The notes below the pieces were generated by a model. That model was not told the origin of the DNA and ran no database searches. It worked only from the letters and a program-made list of their open reading frames with translations. From an uncultured Treponema sp. (GTDB lineage: Bacteria; Spirochaetota; Spirochaetia; Treponematales; Treponemataceae), in assembly GCA_947165895.1 (NCBI GenBank), contig CAMVCB010000008.1, positions 1-64,000 of the forward strand: DNA of 64,000 nt, written 5' to 3'. Numbering within the stretch: the first letter of the stretch is position 1; each line of letters opens with the position of its first letter. This document shows, piece after piece, positions 18,580 to 27,635 of this stretch. The translations under genes were made by a program, and so were the position numbers.

Positions 18580-18828
18580 ATGACAATTACAGAAATGCTA
18601 GGTCAAGGTGGACTTTTGACACTGCTTGGAATGTGTGTTGTCTTCAGTTTTATTATTATTCTTATTATCTGTATGACAGTGCTTAAGGCTGTTGTTCATG
18701 CATTTAAACTTGATAAAACTGCAGAACCAACTAATAATGCTGCTCCGGCTGCAAGCGCGGCTGCGGGTAATGACGGTGCAATTATTGCCGCAATAGCTGC
18801 CGCTATCCGTGAAAAACAATCTGTCTAA
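18580..18828 (+). CDS. oadG: Oxaloacetate decarboxylase gamma subunit
   Basis: An 82-residue protein with one N-terminal TM helix (about residues 12-38), an Ala/Pro linker and a short C-terminal tail ending in AAAIREKQ. This is the OadG layout. It anchors the alpha subunit to the membrane beta subunit and helps assemble the Na+-pumping decarboxylase. AGGAG lies ten bases before the ATG. The first gene of the operon, 19 bases before oadA. Confidence 0.85.
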   Translation: MTITEMLGQGGLLTLLGMCVVFSFIIILIICMTVLKAVVHAFKLDKTAEPTNNAAPAASAAAGNDGAIIAAIAAAIREKQSV

Positions 18829-18847
18829 ATAAAGGGGAAATATAAAT

Positions 18848-20929
18848 ATGTCTAAAGTAGGAATTACTGAACTTGCAATCCGTGATGCTCACCAGAGTCT
18901 TCACGCAACACGTATGACAACAGCAGATATGCTGCCAATCTGTGACAAACTTGATAAGGTTGGTTACAAATATATTGAAGGATGGGGTGGAGCAACTTAT
19001 GACTCTTGTATCCGCTTTTTGAACGAAGATCCTTGGGAAAGATTGCGCAAGCTTCATGCTGCCCTTCCAAACAACAAAATCATGATGCTGCTTCGCGCTC
19101 AGAACCTTCTTGGCTACAAGCACTATGCTGATGATGTAGTAGAAAAGTTCGTTGCAACAGCTGCTAAAAACGGTATCGGATGTTTCCGTATTTTTGATGC
19201 CTGCAACGACCCTCGTAACATGGAATGTGCTACAAAGGCAGCAAAAAAATCTGGAGTTGATGTTCAGATGGCTATTTCTTATGCCGTAACTCCATTCCAC
19301 ACAAATGAAAAATATGCAGAGCTTGCCAAGACTTATGCAGACTTTGGTGCAGATTCTATCTGTATTAAAGATATGTCTGGTCTTCTTAAGCCATATGAGG
19401 CTTATGACCTCGTACAGAAAATCAAGGCAAAGGTAGACCTTCCTGTAGAAATTCACTCACACGCTACAACAGGCCTTTCTGTTGCAACACTTTTGAAGGC
19501 TGCTGAAGCCGGAGCAGACTGGCTTGATACTGCAATTTCTTCTATGTCTATGGGTACTTCTCACTCTCCAACAGAAACTGTAGTAGAAATGCTCAAGGGC
19601 ACAGATATGGATACTGGCCTTGATACAAAGCTTCTTCTTGAGATTGCTGCTTACTTCCGCGAGGTTCGCAAGCACTATTCATCTCTTGAATCTGCTTTCC
19701 TCGGTGCTGATACACGTATTCTTCTTTCTCAGGTACCAGGCGGAATGCTTTCTAACCTCGAATCACAGCTCAAACAGCAGAACGCAGGCGACAAGATGGA
19801 CGCTGTACTTGCTGAACTTCCAAAGGTTCACAAGGCTGCAGGTTATGTTCCACTTGTAACTCCAACATCTCAGATTGTTGGTACACAGGCTGTTATGAAC
19901 GTTCTTATGGGACCATATAAAGTAATGACTCAGGACTTCCGTAACCTTATTACAGGTAAGTTCGGTAAACTCCCAACAGATGCAGATCCAGAACTGGTTA
20001 AGAAGGCTCTTGAACAGAATCACATGGATGCAGTTGTTACATGCCGTCCAGCTGACCTTATTGAACCTGAGTGGGACAAAATGGTTGAAGAAGCTAAGAA
20101 GGCTGGTGGTGACGGTTCTGATGAAGACGTTCTTACATACGCAATGTTCCCTAATGTTGCTCCAAAATTCTTTGCTGAACGCTCTAAGGGACCAGTTGAT
20201 GCTGCAAGCACATTTGCCAAGAAAGAGGCTGCTCCTGCAAAAGAAAACAAGGGTGGTTCTTATACAGTAAACGTAAACGGAACTGCTTATAACGTAACAA
20301 CAGGCCCTGCAGGCGACAGCATGAGCGTAAACGTAAACGGTACAGCTTATAACGTAACATTCGGAGCTGCTGGTAGCGCTCCAGCTGCTGCTGCCGCACC
20401 TGCCGCACAGGTTACAGGTGGCGTTGAAATTAAAGCGCCCGTAGCAGGAACTTTGCTCCGCTATGCTGTAAATGCCGGTTCAAAAGTAAACAAGGGTGAT
20501 ACTGTTATCATCGTTGAATCTATGAAGATGGAACTTGAAGTTAAAGCTCCAGAAGCTGGAACTATTAACTTTACTGTTCAGCCAGGAACTCAGATTCAGG
20601 CTGGTCAGGTTCTTGGAACACTCGGTGGAGTTGTTGCTTCGGTCGTAACTCCTGCTCCAGTGAAAGCGCCCGTAACCTCAGCTCCAGCTGCTGGCGCAGC
20701 TGGCAATTCAACTGGTTCTGGTACACCTGTAAAAGCTCCTGTTGCTGGTACATTGCTCCGCTATGCAGTTAGCGAAGGTGCTGCCGTTCAGCCTGATACA
20801 ACAGTAATCATTGTTGAGTCAATGAAAATGGAACTTGAAATCAAGGCTGGTGCTGCAGGTAAAGTTCACTTTGTAGCAGCTACAGGTTCTCAGATTGCTC
20901 AGGGTGCAACAATTGCTGAAATTCAGTAA
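18848..20929 (+). CDS. oadA: Oxaloacetate decarboxylase alpha subunit with two biotin domains
   Basis: A 693-residue carboxyltransferase. The N-terminal TIM barrel opens with TELAIRDAHQSLHATRM and has metal-binding residues in EIHSHATTG. A PYC/OADA domain follows to about residue 460. A tandem linker motif VNVNGTAYNVT occurs twice, then come two complete biotinyl domains. Their ESMKMEL motifs place the biotinyl lysines at K560 and K660, exactly 100 residues apart. Most OadA proteins have one. It takes CO2 from oxaloacetate onto biotin for OadB to release with Na+ export. Confidence 0.95.
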   Translation: MSKVGITELAIRDAHQSLHATRMTTADMLPICDKLDKVGYKYIEGWGGATYDSCIRFLNEDPWERLRKLHAALPNNKIMMLLRAQNLLGYKHYADDVVEKFVATAAKNGIGCFRIFDACNDPRNMECATKAAKKSGVDVQMAISYAVTPFHTNEKYAELAKTYADFGADSICIKDMSGLLKPYEAYDLVQKIKAKVDLPVEIHSHATTGLSVATLLKAAEAGADWLDTAISSMSMGTSHSPTETVVEMLKGTDMDTGLDTKLLLEIAAYFREVRKHYSSLESAFLGADTRILLSQVPGGMLSNLESQLKQQNAGDKMDAVLAELPKVHKAAGYVPLVTPTSQIVGTQAVMNVLMGPYKVMTQDFRNLITGKFGKLPTDADPELVKKALEQNHMDAVVTCRPADLIEPEWDKMVEEAKKAGGDGSDEDVLTYAMFPNVAPKFFAERSKGPVDAASTFAKKEAAPAKENKGGSYTVNVNGTAYNVTTGPAGDSMSVNVNGTAYNVTFGAAGSAPAAAAAPAAQVTGGVEIKAPVAGTLLRYAVNAGSKVNKGDTVIIVESMKMELEVKAPEAGTINFTVQPGTQIQAGQVLGTLGGVVASVVTPAPVKAPVTSAPAAGAAGNSTGSGTPVKAPVAGTLLRYAVSEGAAVQPDTTVIIVESMKMELEIKAGAAGKVHFVAATGSQIAQGATIAEIQ

Positions 20930-20950
20930 GTCCTACGGAAGGAAATCTAT

Positions 20951-22390
20951 ATGGAAACAGTTTTGAACAAAAATAATAAATACAAGGTGTTTAGGGCCAG
21001 TGCAATTGTATGCCTTATTGCCCTCACGCTTTCTTTTGTTGGCTGCGGAAAATCTGATTCAGCATCGGCTGGAAAAAGTTACGCGTCATCTACAGTTGTA
21101 AAGGGCTCTGAAAACATTAAGCCTATTTCGGTTTCTTCTTTCTTTAAGAACGTAGGAAAAAATACCGGAATCTATAAAATGATTCATAATCCTACTCCGG
21201 AAGAAATTGCAGAGGAAAAGGCTTCTAAAGAAGCAATGGAAATTGCAAAAGAAGAGCAGGCCGCACAGGCAGCAGCAGACCTTGCCGCTCATCCTGTTGC
21301 AGGCTGGCAGCGTCTTGTTATGCTTGCAATCGGCTTCCTTATTGTTTATCTTGGAGCCGCAAAAGGATTTGAACCTCTTCTTCTTATTCCAATCGGATTT
21401 GGTACAATTCTTGTAAACATTCCGGGTGCCGGTATGGGTGATGGTCCTGACGGTATGCTTCATATCATCTATTCTGCAGGTGTTGGAAACGAATTCTTCC
21501 CAATGCTTATCTTTATGGGAATTGGTGCTATGACAGACTTCGGTCCTCTTATCGCTAACCCTAAAACAGCCCTCCTTGGCGGTGCTGCCCAGCTTGGTGT
21601 ATTTGCTACTTTGTTTGGTGTTGCTTCCATGAACTTCATTCCTGGAATCGACTACAACATGAAGCAGGCTTGTGCCATCGCCATTATCGGTGGTGCAGAC
21701 GGTCCTACATCAATTTACGTTTCTGGTAAACTTGCTCCGGAAATGATGGCCGTAATTGCCGTTGCCGCTTATTCTTACATGGCTCTTGTTCCTATGATTC
21801 AGCCTCCTATCATGAAGCTTTTGACTTCTAAAAAAGAGCGCTGCATTAAGATGAAGCAGCTTCGTCCTGTTTCAAAAACAGAACGCATTTTGTTCCCTCT
21901 TCTTCTGCTCGTAGTAACAATCCTTCTCTTGCCTCCTGCAGCTCCTCTTATCGGTATGCTTGCATTCGGTAACTTCATTAAGGAAATCGGCTGTGTTCAG
22001 CGTCTTTCTAAGACTGTTGAAAACGAGCTTATGAACATCGTTTCTATTCTTCTGTCACTGGGTGTTGGTTCACAGATGACTCCTGAAAAGATTATGCATG
22101 CAAACTCTCTGGGAATTATCGTTCTTGGTCTTCTTGCCTTTGCAGTTGCAACAGCAGGCGGTCTTATCATGGCTAAGATTATGAACCTCTTCCTAAAAGA
22201 GAAAATCAATCCGCTTATCGGTTCGGCTGGTGTATCTGCCGTTCCAATGGCAGCCCGCGTTGCAAACAAGGTTGGTATGGCAGAAGATCCTACAAACTTC
22301 CTTTTGATGCACGCCATGGGACCAAACGTTTCCGGCGTAATCGGAACCGCAATTGCCGCCGGCGTGTTTATTTCAACATACGGTATGTAG
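20951..22390 (+). CDS. oadB: Oxaloacetate decarboxylase beta subunit with lipoprotein-like N-terminal extension
   Basis: A 479-residue membrane subunit. Residues from about 120 match the Na+-translocating OadB core, including [10 protein letters not shown] and the late [14 protein letters not shown] segment. The first 115 residues are extra: a TM helix ending SFVGCGKSD that looks like a lipobox, then a charged region rich in Glu, Lys and Ala. The extension could be a tethered domain or an added TM anchor. Co-transcribed with oadA. Confidence 0.92.
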   Translation: METVLNKNNKYKVFRASAIVCLIALTLSFVGCGKSDSASAGKSYASSTVVKGSENIKPISVSSFFKNVGKNTGIYKMIHNPTPEEIAEEKASKEAMEIAKEEQAAQAAADLAAHPVAGWQRLVMLAIGFLIVYLGAAKGFEPLLLIPIGFGTILVNIPGAGMGDGPDGMLHIIYSAGVGNEFFPMLIFMGIGAMTDFGPLIANPKTALLGGAAQLGVFATLFGVASMNFIPGIDYNMKQACAIAIIGGADGPTSIYVSGKLAPEMMAVIAVAAYSYMALVPMIQPPIMKLLTSKKERCIKMKQLRPVSKTERILFPLLLLVVTILLLPPAAPLIGMLAFGNFIKEIGCVQRLSKTVENELMNIVSILLSLGVGSQMTPEKIMHANSLGIIVLGLLAFAVATAGGLIMAKIMNLFLKEKINPLIGSAGVSAVPMAARVANKVGMAEDPTNFLLMHAMGPNVSGVIGTAIAAGVFISTYGM

Positions 22391-22391
22391 A

Positions 22392-23219
22392 TTATAATAT
22401 ATCGCTTAAATTAAGAGCACATAAACGTTGAATGCGTTCCTTGTGCTCCATATTCTTAAACTCGTCAGTTTTTGACCAGTTTTCAAGCCAGTGCGCACAT
22501 GCACTGGCTGTTTTTTTCAGCACTTCAAACAGTTCTGGAGAGCAGTCCGGAATGTAGCAGGCAAGTCTTGTACCCTCTGTCCCTTTAACTCCCATAAAAT
22601 ATTCAAAAAACTCAGCCTTGTATTCGCCGAAGGCGGCATAAAGCCCGAAGAAGTCAGCAATCAGCTCGTCGTGAAGGTGATTCTGCGAGCAGCCGAAAAA
22701 TCTTTTTGTATAATAGTGGGTACATTCGTGTTCCAGGCGGATTGTCATGGATTTTGCCTGCCAGTCGTCCTCCGAAAGTCCCAGAGTTTTTGCTGTAACG
22801 TTGCTGTAGGGCTTTGCAGAAAGAATTATAAAGCGTGTTGTCTTTCCAAAAACAAAGGCCGCCCCTGTTGAAGAAAGATTTTGCGGACGAAGGCCCTTGT
22901 GAATAAGATTGGTAACAAGATTTTCAAAGTCATCAGTATTTTTAATTTTGATGACAGGGATTTCTCCTGCACAGGAATTGTAAATCTCAGCCGATATGTT
23001 TTCTGCATCTTTAAAATCAACCGGAAGACGAGGCACCAGCATTGTGTTTATTGCCGTTTCTGCGCCAGCCTTATTTACTTCAGAAACAAACCCCCTCCAG
23101 AAATCAAGGAAAGATAAATCATCTCCCGGAGTCGGATTATAATTCTGAAAGTGATTTTTAAGATAATCTGAAAAAATTGACTTGTCCTGCGCGTTTAGCT
23201 TAGAGATATCTATATTCAA
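22392..23219 (-). CDS. HExxH zinc-peptidase-like protein
   Basis: About 275 residues with a zincin signature, RLEHECTHYYTKRFFG, followed 13 residues later by HDELIADFFG. The second motif could supply the third ligand. No signal peptide is visible, so it acts inside the cell. Candidate starts are TTG 23219, one base after the antitoxin stop, GTG 23231 and TTG 23252. None has a clear Shine-Dalgarno site, which suggests translational coupling. It is the third gene of a toxin-antitoxin-like operon and converges on oadB. The family is not recognised. Confidence 0.75.
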   Translation of the reverse strand: MNIDISKLNAQDKSIFSDYLKNHFQNYNPTPGDDLSFLDFWRGFVSEVNKAGAETAINTMLVPRLPVDFKDAENISAEIYNSCAGEIPVIKIKNTDDFENLVTNLIHKGLRPQNLSSTGAAFVFGKTTRFIILSAKPYSNVTAKTLGLSEDDWQAKSMTIRLEHECTHYYTKRFFGCSQNHLHDELIADFFGLYAAFGEYKAEFFEYFMGVKGTEGTRLACYIPDCSPELFEVLKKTASACAHWLENWSKTDEFKNMEHKERIQRLCALNLSDIL

Positions 23220-23220
23220 C

Positions 23221-23457
23221 TTATGCCGCACTTTTAGAAGAGGCAAAATCAATAACAGAAAGCTGCTGCATCTGTTTCTTTGCTAATGCAATGATGTTTT
23301 CCAGTTTTTTTACAACATCTCCTGTAAAGTGGATTTCATCACAGATTTCACATTTGTAACAGGGAATGTTTCTGATTACAAGAACACCAGCTCCAAGTTC
23401 AATGGCTTCTGTTGTAGTGCTTTTATATGTTTCGTTTCCGCATTTGATACATTTCAT
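23221..23457 (-). CDS. YgiT/MqsA-type zinc-ribbon antitoxin-like protein
   Basis: A 78-residue protein with two zinc knuckles, CIKCGNE near the N-terminus and CYKCEICDEIHF near residue 33. A helix of the MqsA N-terminal type follows. The DNA-binding helix-turn-helix found at the C-terminus of full MqsA is absent. It overlaps the upstream toxin-like gene by four bases. Neutralising that protein is the expected role by family; no test is visible in sequence. Confidence 0.8.
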   Translation of the reverse strand: MKCIKCGNETYKSTTTEAIELGAGVLVIRNIPCYKCEICDEIHFTGDVVKKLENIIALAKKQMQQLSVIDFASSKSAA

Positions 23458-23774
23458 TTTTTAGCCTCCTTTCGAGTCTTAAAATCCGCTTCCCATTTAT
23501 CACTTTTTGGGATATAAGCAGTTATCAGATATATTTTATCTTCGTCCATACTTACAACAATATGTATATATGTGTTTTGAACAGATAATCCTAATATCAG
23601 GCAGCTTGGAAAAGGAAAGTCATCAGGATATTGTTCAATAATATCGCCGTTATTTATTGCATTCATTACATCATCTATTGTAATGCCGCGTTCATTTAAT
23701 CGTAGTTGCCCATGCAGAGTTATGATGATATTTTCACTCTTGTTGATTTTTCGAAAATCTTCAATTGTGTACAA
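23454..23774 (-). CDS. DUF4258 toxin-like protein
   Basis: A 106-residue basic/acidic protein with the DUF4258 pattern: HGQLRLNERGITIDDV, then GDIIEQYPDD and HIVVSMDEDKIYLITAY. Relatives are commonly paired with YgiT-type zinc proteins and share the fold of RelE/MqsR-like toxins. TTG 23774 is the start because AGGAG lies six bases upstream. The first gene of the three-gene unit, driven by a promoter at 23799-23826. Confidence 0.8.
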   Translation of the reverse strand: MYTIEDFRKINKSENIIITLHGQLRLNERGITIDDVMNAINNGDIIEQYPDDFPFPSCLILGLSVQNTYIHIVVSMDEDKIYLITAYIPKSDKWEADFKTRKEAKK

Positions 23775-23798
23775 TGAAGGCTCCTTATTTCTTTATTT

Positions 23799-23826
23799 AT
23801 TGTAACACAATGTTTTGAGATTTCAA
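23799..23826 (-). promoter_or_regulatory. Promoter of the toxin-antitoxin-like operon
   Basis: On the minus strand, TTGAAA (23826-23821), 16 bases, TACAAT (23804-23799). From 23830 to 24016 the sequence is AT-rich; I see no gene there. Confidence 0.6.
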
Positions 23827-24016
23827 ATGAAGATTGTTAAATTTGCTTTTCCAGAATCTTAGTAATATCTTCGTTGAAGCAAGATAAGAGTTCTTCTTTA
23901 AGAATTTGCAATAACATATACTGTCTGATAATATTTATAAAATATATTATTAGTCTATGATTCCATTGAGCCGTTTATGGGCCAGAAAGAAACTTTCTTA
24001 TGAGAGGGAGTAAGTG

Positions 24017-25117
24017 ATGAAAAAAAGGATTTGTATAATTCATTTTTTGTTTCAGTTGATTTTTCTTTTTTCTCAAAATAATTTGAACGATGTTGATAGT
24101 TTTCGTGAGGCTTGTCGTTATGGAAATAATGAAACTGTTGTTAGTTTTTTAGAGGATGGTCTACCTATAAATTCGAAAGATGAATATGGATATACATTAT
24201 TGATGATTGCAGTAGAAGAGGAAAATAAAGAAATCTGCCAGTTTCTGTTGGCTAAAGGTGCTGATGTAAATGCTAAAGATAATGATGGCTATACCGCATT
24301 GATGATTGCAGTAGAAGAGGAAAATAAAGAAATCTGCCAGTTTCTGTTGGCTAAAGGTGCTGATGTAAATGCTAAAGATAATGATGGCTATACCGCATTG
24401 ATGATTGCAGTAAAAGAGGAAAATAAAGAAATCTGCCAGCTTCTAATGTCTAAAGGTGCTGATGTAAATGCAAAAAATAACGCTGACTATACCGTATTGA
24501 TGTTTGCTGTTGATGGCGAAGATAAAGACATTTGCCAGTTTCTGTTGGCTAAAGGTGCAGATGTAAATGCAAAAGATAACAATGGTTGTACAGCATTAAT
24601 GGTTGCTGCTGGACATAATGGCAAAGAAATTGCCCTGCTTTTAGTGGCTAATGGAGCAGATATTGAATCGAAGGATAGAAATGGAAATACAGCGCAGGTT
24701 TATGCCTGTTTATATGGCAATATCTTGAACCATGATGACACATTATATAATTTTTTTGAACGAGAAACTAAAGTTATAATTAATGATAAAGAAATAATTC
24801 AGAGAACGGGTGTCTTAGGCCTTAATAACTACGTTTTGGATAAAAGAAAATTCCAGAGCTATAATGCAGATATTTCTTTTGAAGAGGGAGTCTATTCATC
24901 GATTCCTTTGAAGATTGAAGGAATTTCAAAAGTTGATGGTTGCTACTATATTTCATGCGCAACCTCTGATGAAAAAAATAAGCTGTCTGTTTCTTCTTGG
25001 TTGATGCCGAGTTTTTTTGAAGGTGATACAGTTGAATGTAGTATCTACGTGTATGGAACATCCTCTGTTACAGGTGATGTTCTTGGATTGTTGCTTGATA
25101 ATATTTATTACAAATGA
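24017..25117 (+). CDS. Exported ankyrin-repeat protein
   Basis: About 366 residues. A signal peptide ends near FLFSQ (residue 22). Six ankyrin repeats span about residues 30-235, with units such as CQFLLAKGADVNAKD. The final 130 residues form a beta-rich domain I cannot name. GAGGGAG at 24004-24010 favours ATG 24017 over GTG 24014. Its stop overlaps the start of the PLD nuclease gene (ATGA), so the two are coupled. An exported partner for an apparently cytoplasmic nuclease is unusual. Confidence 0.88.
   Translation: MKKRICIIHFLFQLIFLFSQNNLNDVDSFREACRYGNNETVVSFLEDGLPINSKDEYGYTLLMIAVEEENKEICQFLLAKGADVNAKDNDGYTALMIAVEEENKEICQFLLAKGADVNAKDNDGYTALMIAVKEENKEICQLLMSKGADVNAKNNADYTVLMFAVDGEDKDICQFLLAKGADVNAKDNNGCTALMVAAGHNGKEIALLLVANGADIESKDRNGNTAQVYACLYGNILNHDDTLYNFFERETKVIINDKEIIQRTGVLGLNNYVLDKRKFQSYNADISFEEGVYSSIPLKIEGISKVDGCYYISCATSDEKNKLSVSSWLMPSFFEGDTVECSIYVYGTSSVTGDVLGLLLDNIYYK
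24200..24496 (+). repeat. 99-base tandem repeat inside the ankyrin gene
   Basis: Three units of 99 bases. Units 24200-24298 and 24299-24397 are identical base for base; the third (24398-24496) has diverged. The first two look like a recent duplication, and copy number could change by recombination without breaking the frame. Confidence 0.9.
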
Positions 25118-26139
25118 TGAAATTATTTTTTAATGCAAAGTCTACAAAATTAAAAAATGTCCTCGAGAAAAATGGAAAAAACGTAAAAATCCAGATTGCG
25201 ACGGCTTTTTTTTCAGATTTTGAAATTATTAGGACTTTTGTTGAAAATAAGTGTACTGTCCAACTTATTGTTCGTCTTGATAAGGGTACATCAGCGACCG
25301 AACTTGAAAAACTTCTACCTTATTCGGAAAGAGGGCAAGTTGAAGTTCGATTTTTTAGCGATGAGCATTTTCATCCAAAATTTTATATATTTGGAGATAA
25401 AACTGCTTTTATAGGTTCTTCAAATTTAACTCATAATGGGCTTTCTGAAAACCAAGAAATGAACATCCAGATTGAAAATAAAGAAATGATTTGTGAACTA
25501 CAGATGGTTTTTGAAGACTATTGGGAGCAGGCAAAAGAATTTACGCAAGAGGATATGCAAAGATTTAAGGAAATTTCTTCAAAATATGAAGGTAGTTTGA
25601 ACATAAGTTTTTGCAGAGAGGTAAAAGAAACTTTAGGAACTGTAAAATATAATGAACCTTATGCAAATGAAAATTTTATGTTTTATTGTGCGGATGAAGG
25701 CCCGCATAGAAATCTTGATGATTTTTTTAATTATGATTTTATATCTGCGGGACAAAGAAAGCCGGATACTGGCTATTTATATAGCAAGGAAATTAAGCGT
25801 CTGAAAAAAGGAATGTATTTCTTTGCATATTTAAAGCGAAAGAAAAATGTTGGCGGTTATGTGGGATATGGGAAAATTCTTGACGATCCTGTAAAAATCG
25901 ATGATTTTATAATTGACGGCAAAAAAGTATATGAACTTCCTTTGAAGCAACCTGGAATAAAAGTTAATCATGATAATGAAGCGTGTGAATGGCTTGCTAA
26001 AGTTGAATGGATAGAAAAATTGCAGAGAAAGAATGCTCTTTATTATAAAGGAATCTTTTCAGGTGCAAGACATACTGTTTGCAAAATTGATAAAAAGAAG
26101 CATGGAGATACATTAACTTTTTTGTTAAAAAATATTTAA
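25114..26139 (+). CDS. PLD-family nuclease with C-terminal EVE/PUA-like domain
   Basis: A 341-residue protein. An N-terminal PLDc_2 domain has one HKD-type motif, HPKFYIFGDK followed by IGSSNLTHNG, which implies a dimeric active site. The C-terminal half contains NLDDFFNYDFISAGQ, LKKGMYFFAYL and GGYVGYGKI. This pattern resembles PUA/EVE-like base-reader domains attached to nucleases. It overlaps the ankyrin gene by four bases. A modification-dependent or phage-defence nuclease is plausible; this is inference from domain pairing. AT content is higher than in flanking housekeeping genes. Confidence 0.8.
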   Translation: MMKLFFNAKSTKLKNVLEKNGKNVKIQIATAFFSDFEIIRTFVENKCTVQLIVRLDKGTSATELEKLLPYSERGQVEVRFFSDEHFHPKFYIFGDKTAFIGSSNLTHNGLSENQEMNIQIENKEMICELQMVFEDYWEQAKEFTQEDMQRFKEISSKYEGSLNISFCREVKETLGTVKYNEPYANENFMFYCADEGPHRNLDDFFNYDFISAGQRKPDTGYLYSKEIKRLKKGMYFFAYLKRKKNVGGYVGYGKILDDPVKIDDFIIDGKKVYELPLKQPGIKVNHDNEACEWLAKVEWIEKLQRKNALYYKGIFSGARHTVCKIDKKKHGDTLTFLLKNI

Positions 26140-26171
26140 TCTTTTCACTTTTATTAAAGCTTTAAAATCAC

Positions 26172-26177
26172 TATAAT
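26172..26177 (+). promoter_or_regulatory. argH -10 box with leaderless spacing
   Basis: Perfect TATAAT eight bases before the argH ATG; the -35 region is weak (TTTTAT at 26149-26154). No Shine-Dalgarno site lies between box and start, so the mRNA should begin at or within two bases of the ATG. Confidence 0.6.
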
Positions 26178-26185
26178 TCATTCAT

Positions 26186-27601
26186 ATGACTCAGCACGGA
26201 ACAATGACTAAGGATAACCATGCGGCTTTGTGGCATGGTCGTTTTGAAGAGGGGCCTGACGCTCAGGCGGTGGCTTTTGAGACTTCCATTCATGTTGATG
26301 AAAGAATGGCCTTTGATGATATTGCGGGAAGTATTGCCCATGCAAAAATGCTTGCTCATGTAAAACTGATTTCGGACGGGGAAGCAAAGCAGATTATAGA
26401 AGGGCTTGAAGGAATTAAGGCTGACCTTGAAAGCGGAAAACTTGCCATTGACTATTCGGCAGAAGATATTCATTCATTTATAGAAGCAACTTTGACTGAT
26501 CGCATCGGTGAGGCCGGAAAAAAAGTTCACACAGGACGTAGCCGTAACGACCAGATTGCCCTGGACGAGCGTCTCTATCTGCGCCGCACAATCCCTGAGC
26601 TTCAGAATGCAATTTTGACTTTGATTGACGCCCTGACACAGATTGCTTCTCAACATAAAAATTCTTTGATTCCGGGCTTTACCCACATGCAGCATGCCCA
26701 GCCGGTAACTCTTGCTCATCACGTTTGCGCCTGGAGCTGGATGCTGGTTCGTGACTGGCAGAGACTTGAAGATTCCCTTAAAAGAATCTGCATTTCGCCG
26801 ATTGGTTCATGTGCTTTGGCCGGCAGCGGACTTCCTCTTGACCGCGAGTTCGAAGCCGGACAGCTTGGATTTGAAAGCGTAACTAAAAACTCCCTTGATT
26901 CAGTTTCTGACCGCGATTACTGTATTGAAACTGCCTCAAATCTTTCTGTGATTCAGATGCACCTGAGCCGCTTCTGTGAGGAAGTTGTACTCTGGTCTAC
27001 AGTTGAATTCGGCTTTATCGATTTGAGCGAAAAATGGTCAACCGGCTCTTCAATCATGCCTCAGAAAAAAAATCCTGACTTTGCTGAATTGATTCGCGGA
27101 CGTACCGGTAAGGTTTACGGTGACCTTTTTGCCCTTATGACAATGATGAAGGCCCTTCCGCTTGCTTATGACCGCGACATGCAGGAAGATAAGGAGCCTC
27201 TTTTTGATGCAATCGACACAGTTCTTTCCTGCGTAAAAATCTTTACCTATATGATTTCTACTGCAAAGTGGAATACTAAAACTATGGAAGGTGCATGCGA
27301 AGGCGGATTTTTGAACGCAACTGATGTTGCAGACTATCTTGTCCGCAAGGAAATGCCTTTCAGAACTGCCCACGGAGTAAGTGCTAAGGCTGTCCGCATT
27401 GCAATTGAGAAAAACTGCCGCCTTGAAGATCTGGAGCTTTCTGTTTTCAAGGAATGCTCAGATTTGATTGATGAAGATATTTATTCATTCATTACTTCTA
27501 AGGCCTGTGTTGAAGCCAGAAAAACTACCGGCGGTCCTAGCCCTGAGCGTGTAGAAGAGCAGATTGGTGAACTTAAAGAATTTATTAAAAAGGTAAAATA
27601 A
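26186..27601 (+). CDS. argH: Argininosuccinate lyase
   Basis: A 471-residue enzyme that splits argininosuccinate into arginine and fumarate. It has HTGRSRNDQIALD near residue 110 and the fumarase-superfamily signature GSSIMPQKKNPD near 290, with TAHGVSAKAV late in the chain. Length is normal. No argG or other arginine genes are nearby. An amino-acid ABC transporter follows 34 bases later and may be co-expressed. Confidence 0.96.
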   Translation: MTQHGTMTKDNHAALWHGRFEEGPDAQAVAFETSIHVDERMAFDDIAGSIAHAKMLAHVKLISDGEAKQIIEGLEGIKADLESGKLAIDYSAEDIHSFIEATLTDRIGEAGKKVHTGRSRNDQIALDERLYLRRTIPELQNAILTLIDALTQIASQHKNSLIPGFTHMQHAQPVTLAHHVCAWSWMLVRDWQRLEDSLKRICISPIGSCALAGSGLPLDREFEAGQLGFESVTKNSLDSVSDRDYCIETASNLSVIQMHLSRFCEEVVLWSTVEFGFIDLSEKWSTGSSIMPQKKNPDFAELIRGRTGKVYGDLFALMTMMKALPLAYDRDMQEDKEPLFDAIDTVLSCVKIFTYMISTAKWNTKTMEGACEGGFLNATDVADYLVRKEMPFRTAHGVSAKAVRIAIEKNCRLEDLELSVFKECSDLIDEDIYSFITSKACVEARKTTGGPSPERVEEQIGELKEFIKKVK

Positions 27602-27635
27602 GCGTGTAAACGCAAAAAAAAATAGAGGTGGATTT

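Noticed and set aside
18803..19456. 217-residue antisense frame opposite oadA
   Set aside because: A shadow of a strongly coding, codon-biased gene; rich in Cys, His and Phe without any domain.
24200..24496. Possible CRISPR-like array
   Set aside because: The 99-base period is in frame and encodes ankyrin units; no spacers exist.
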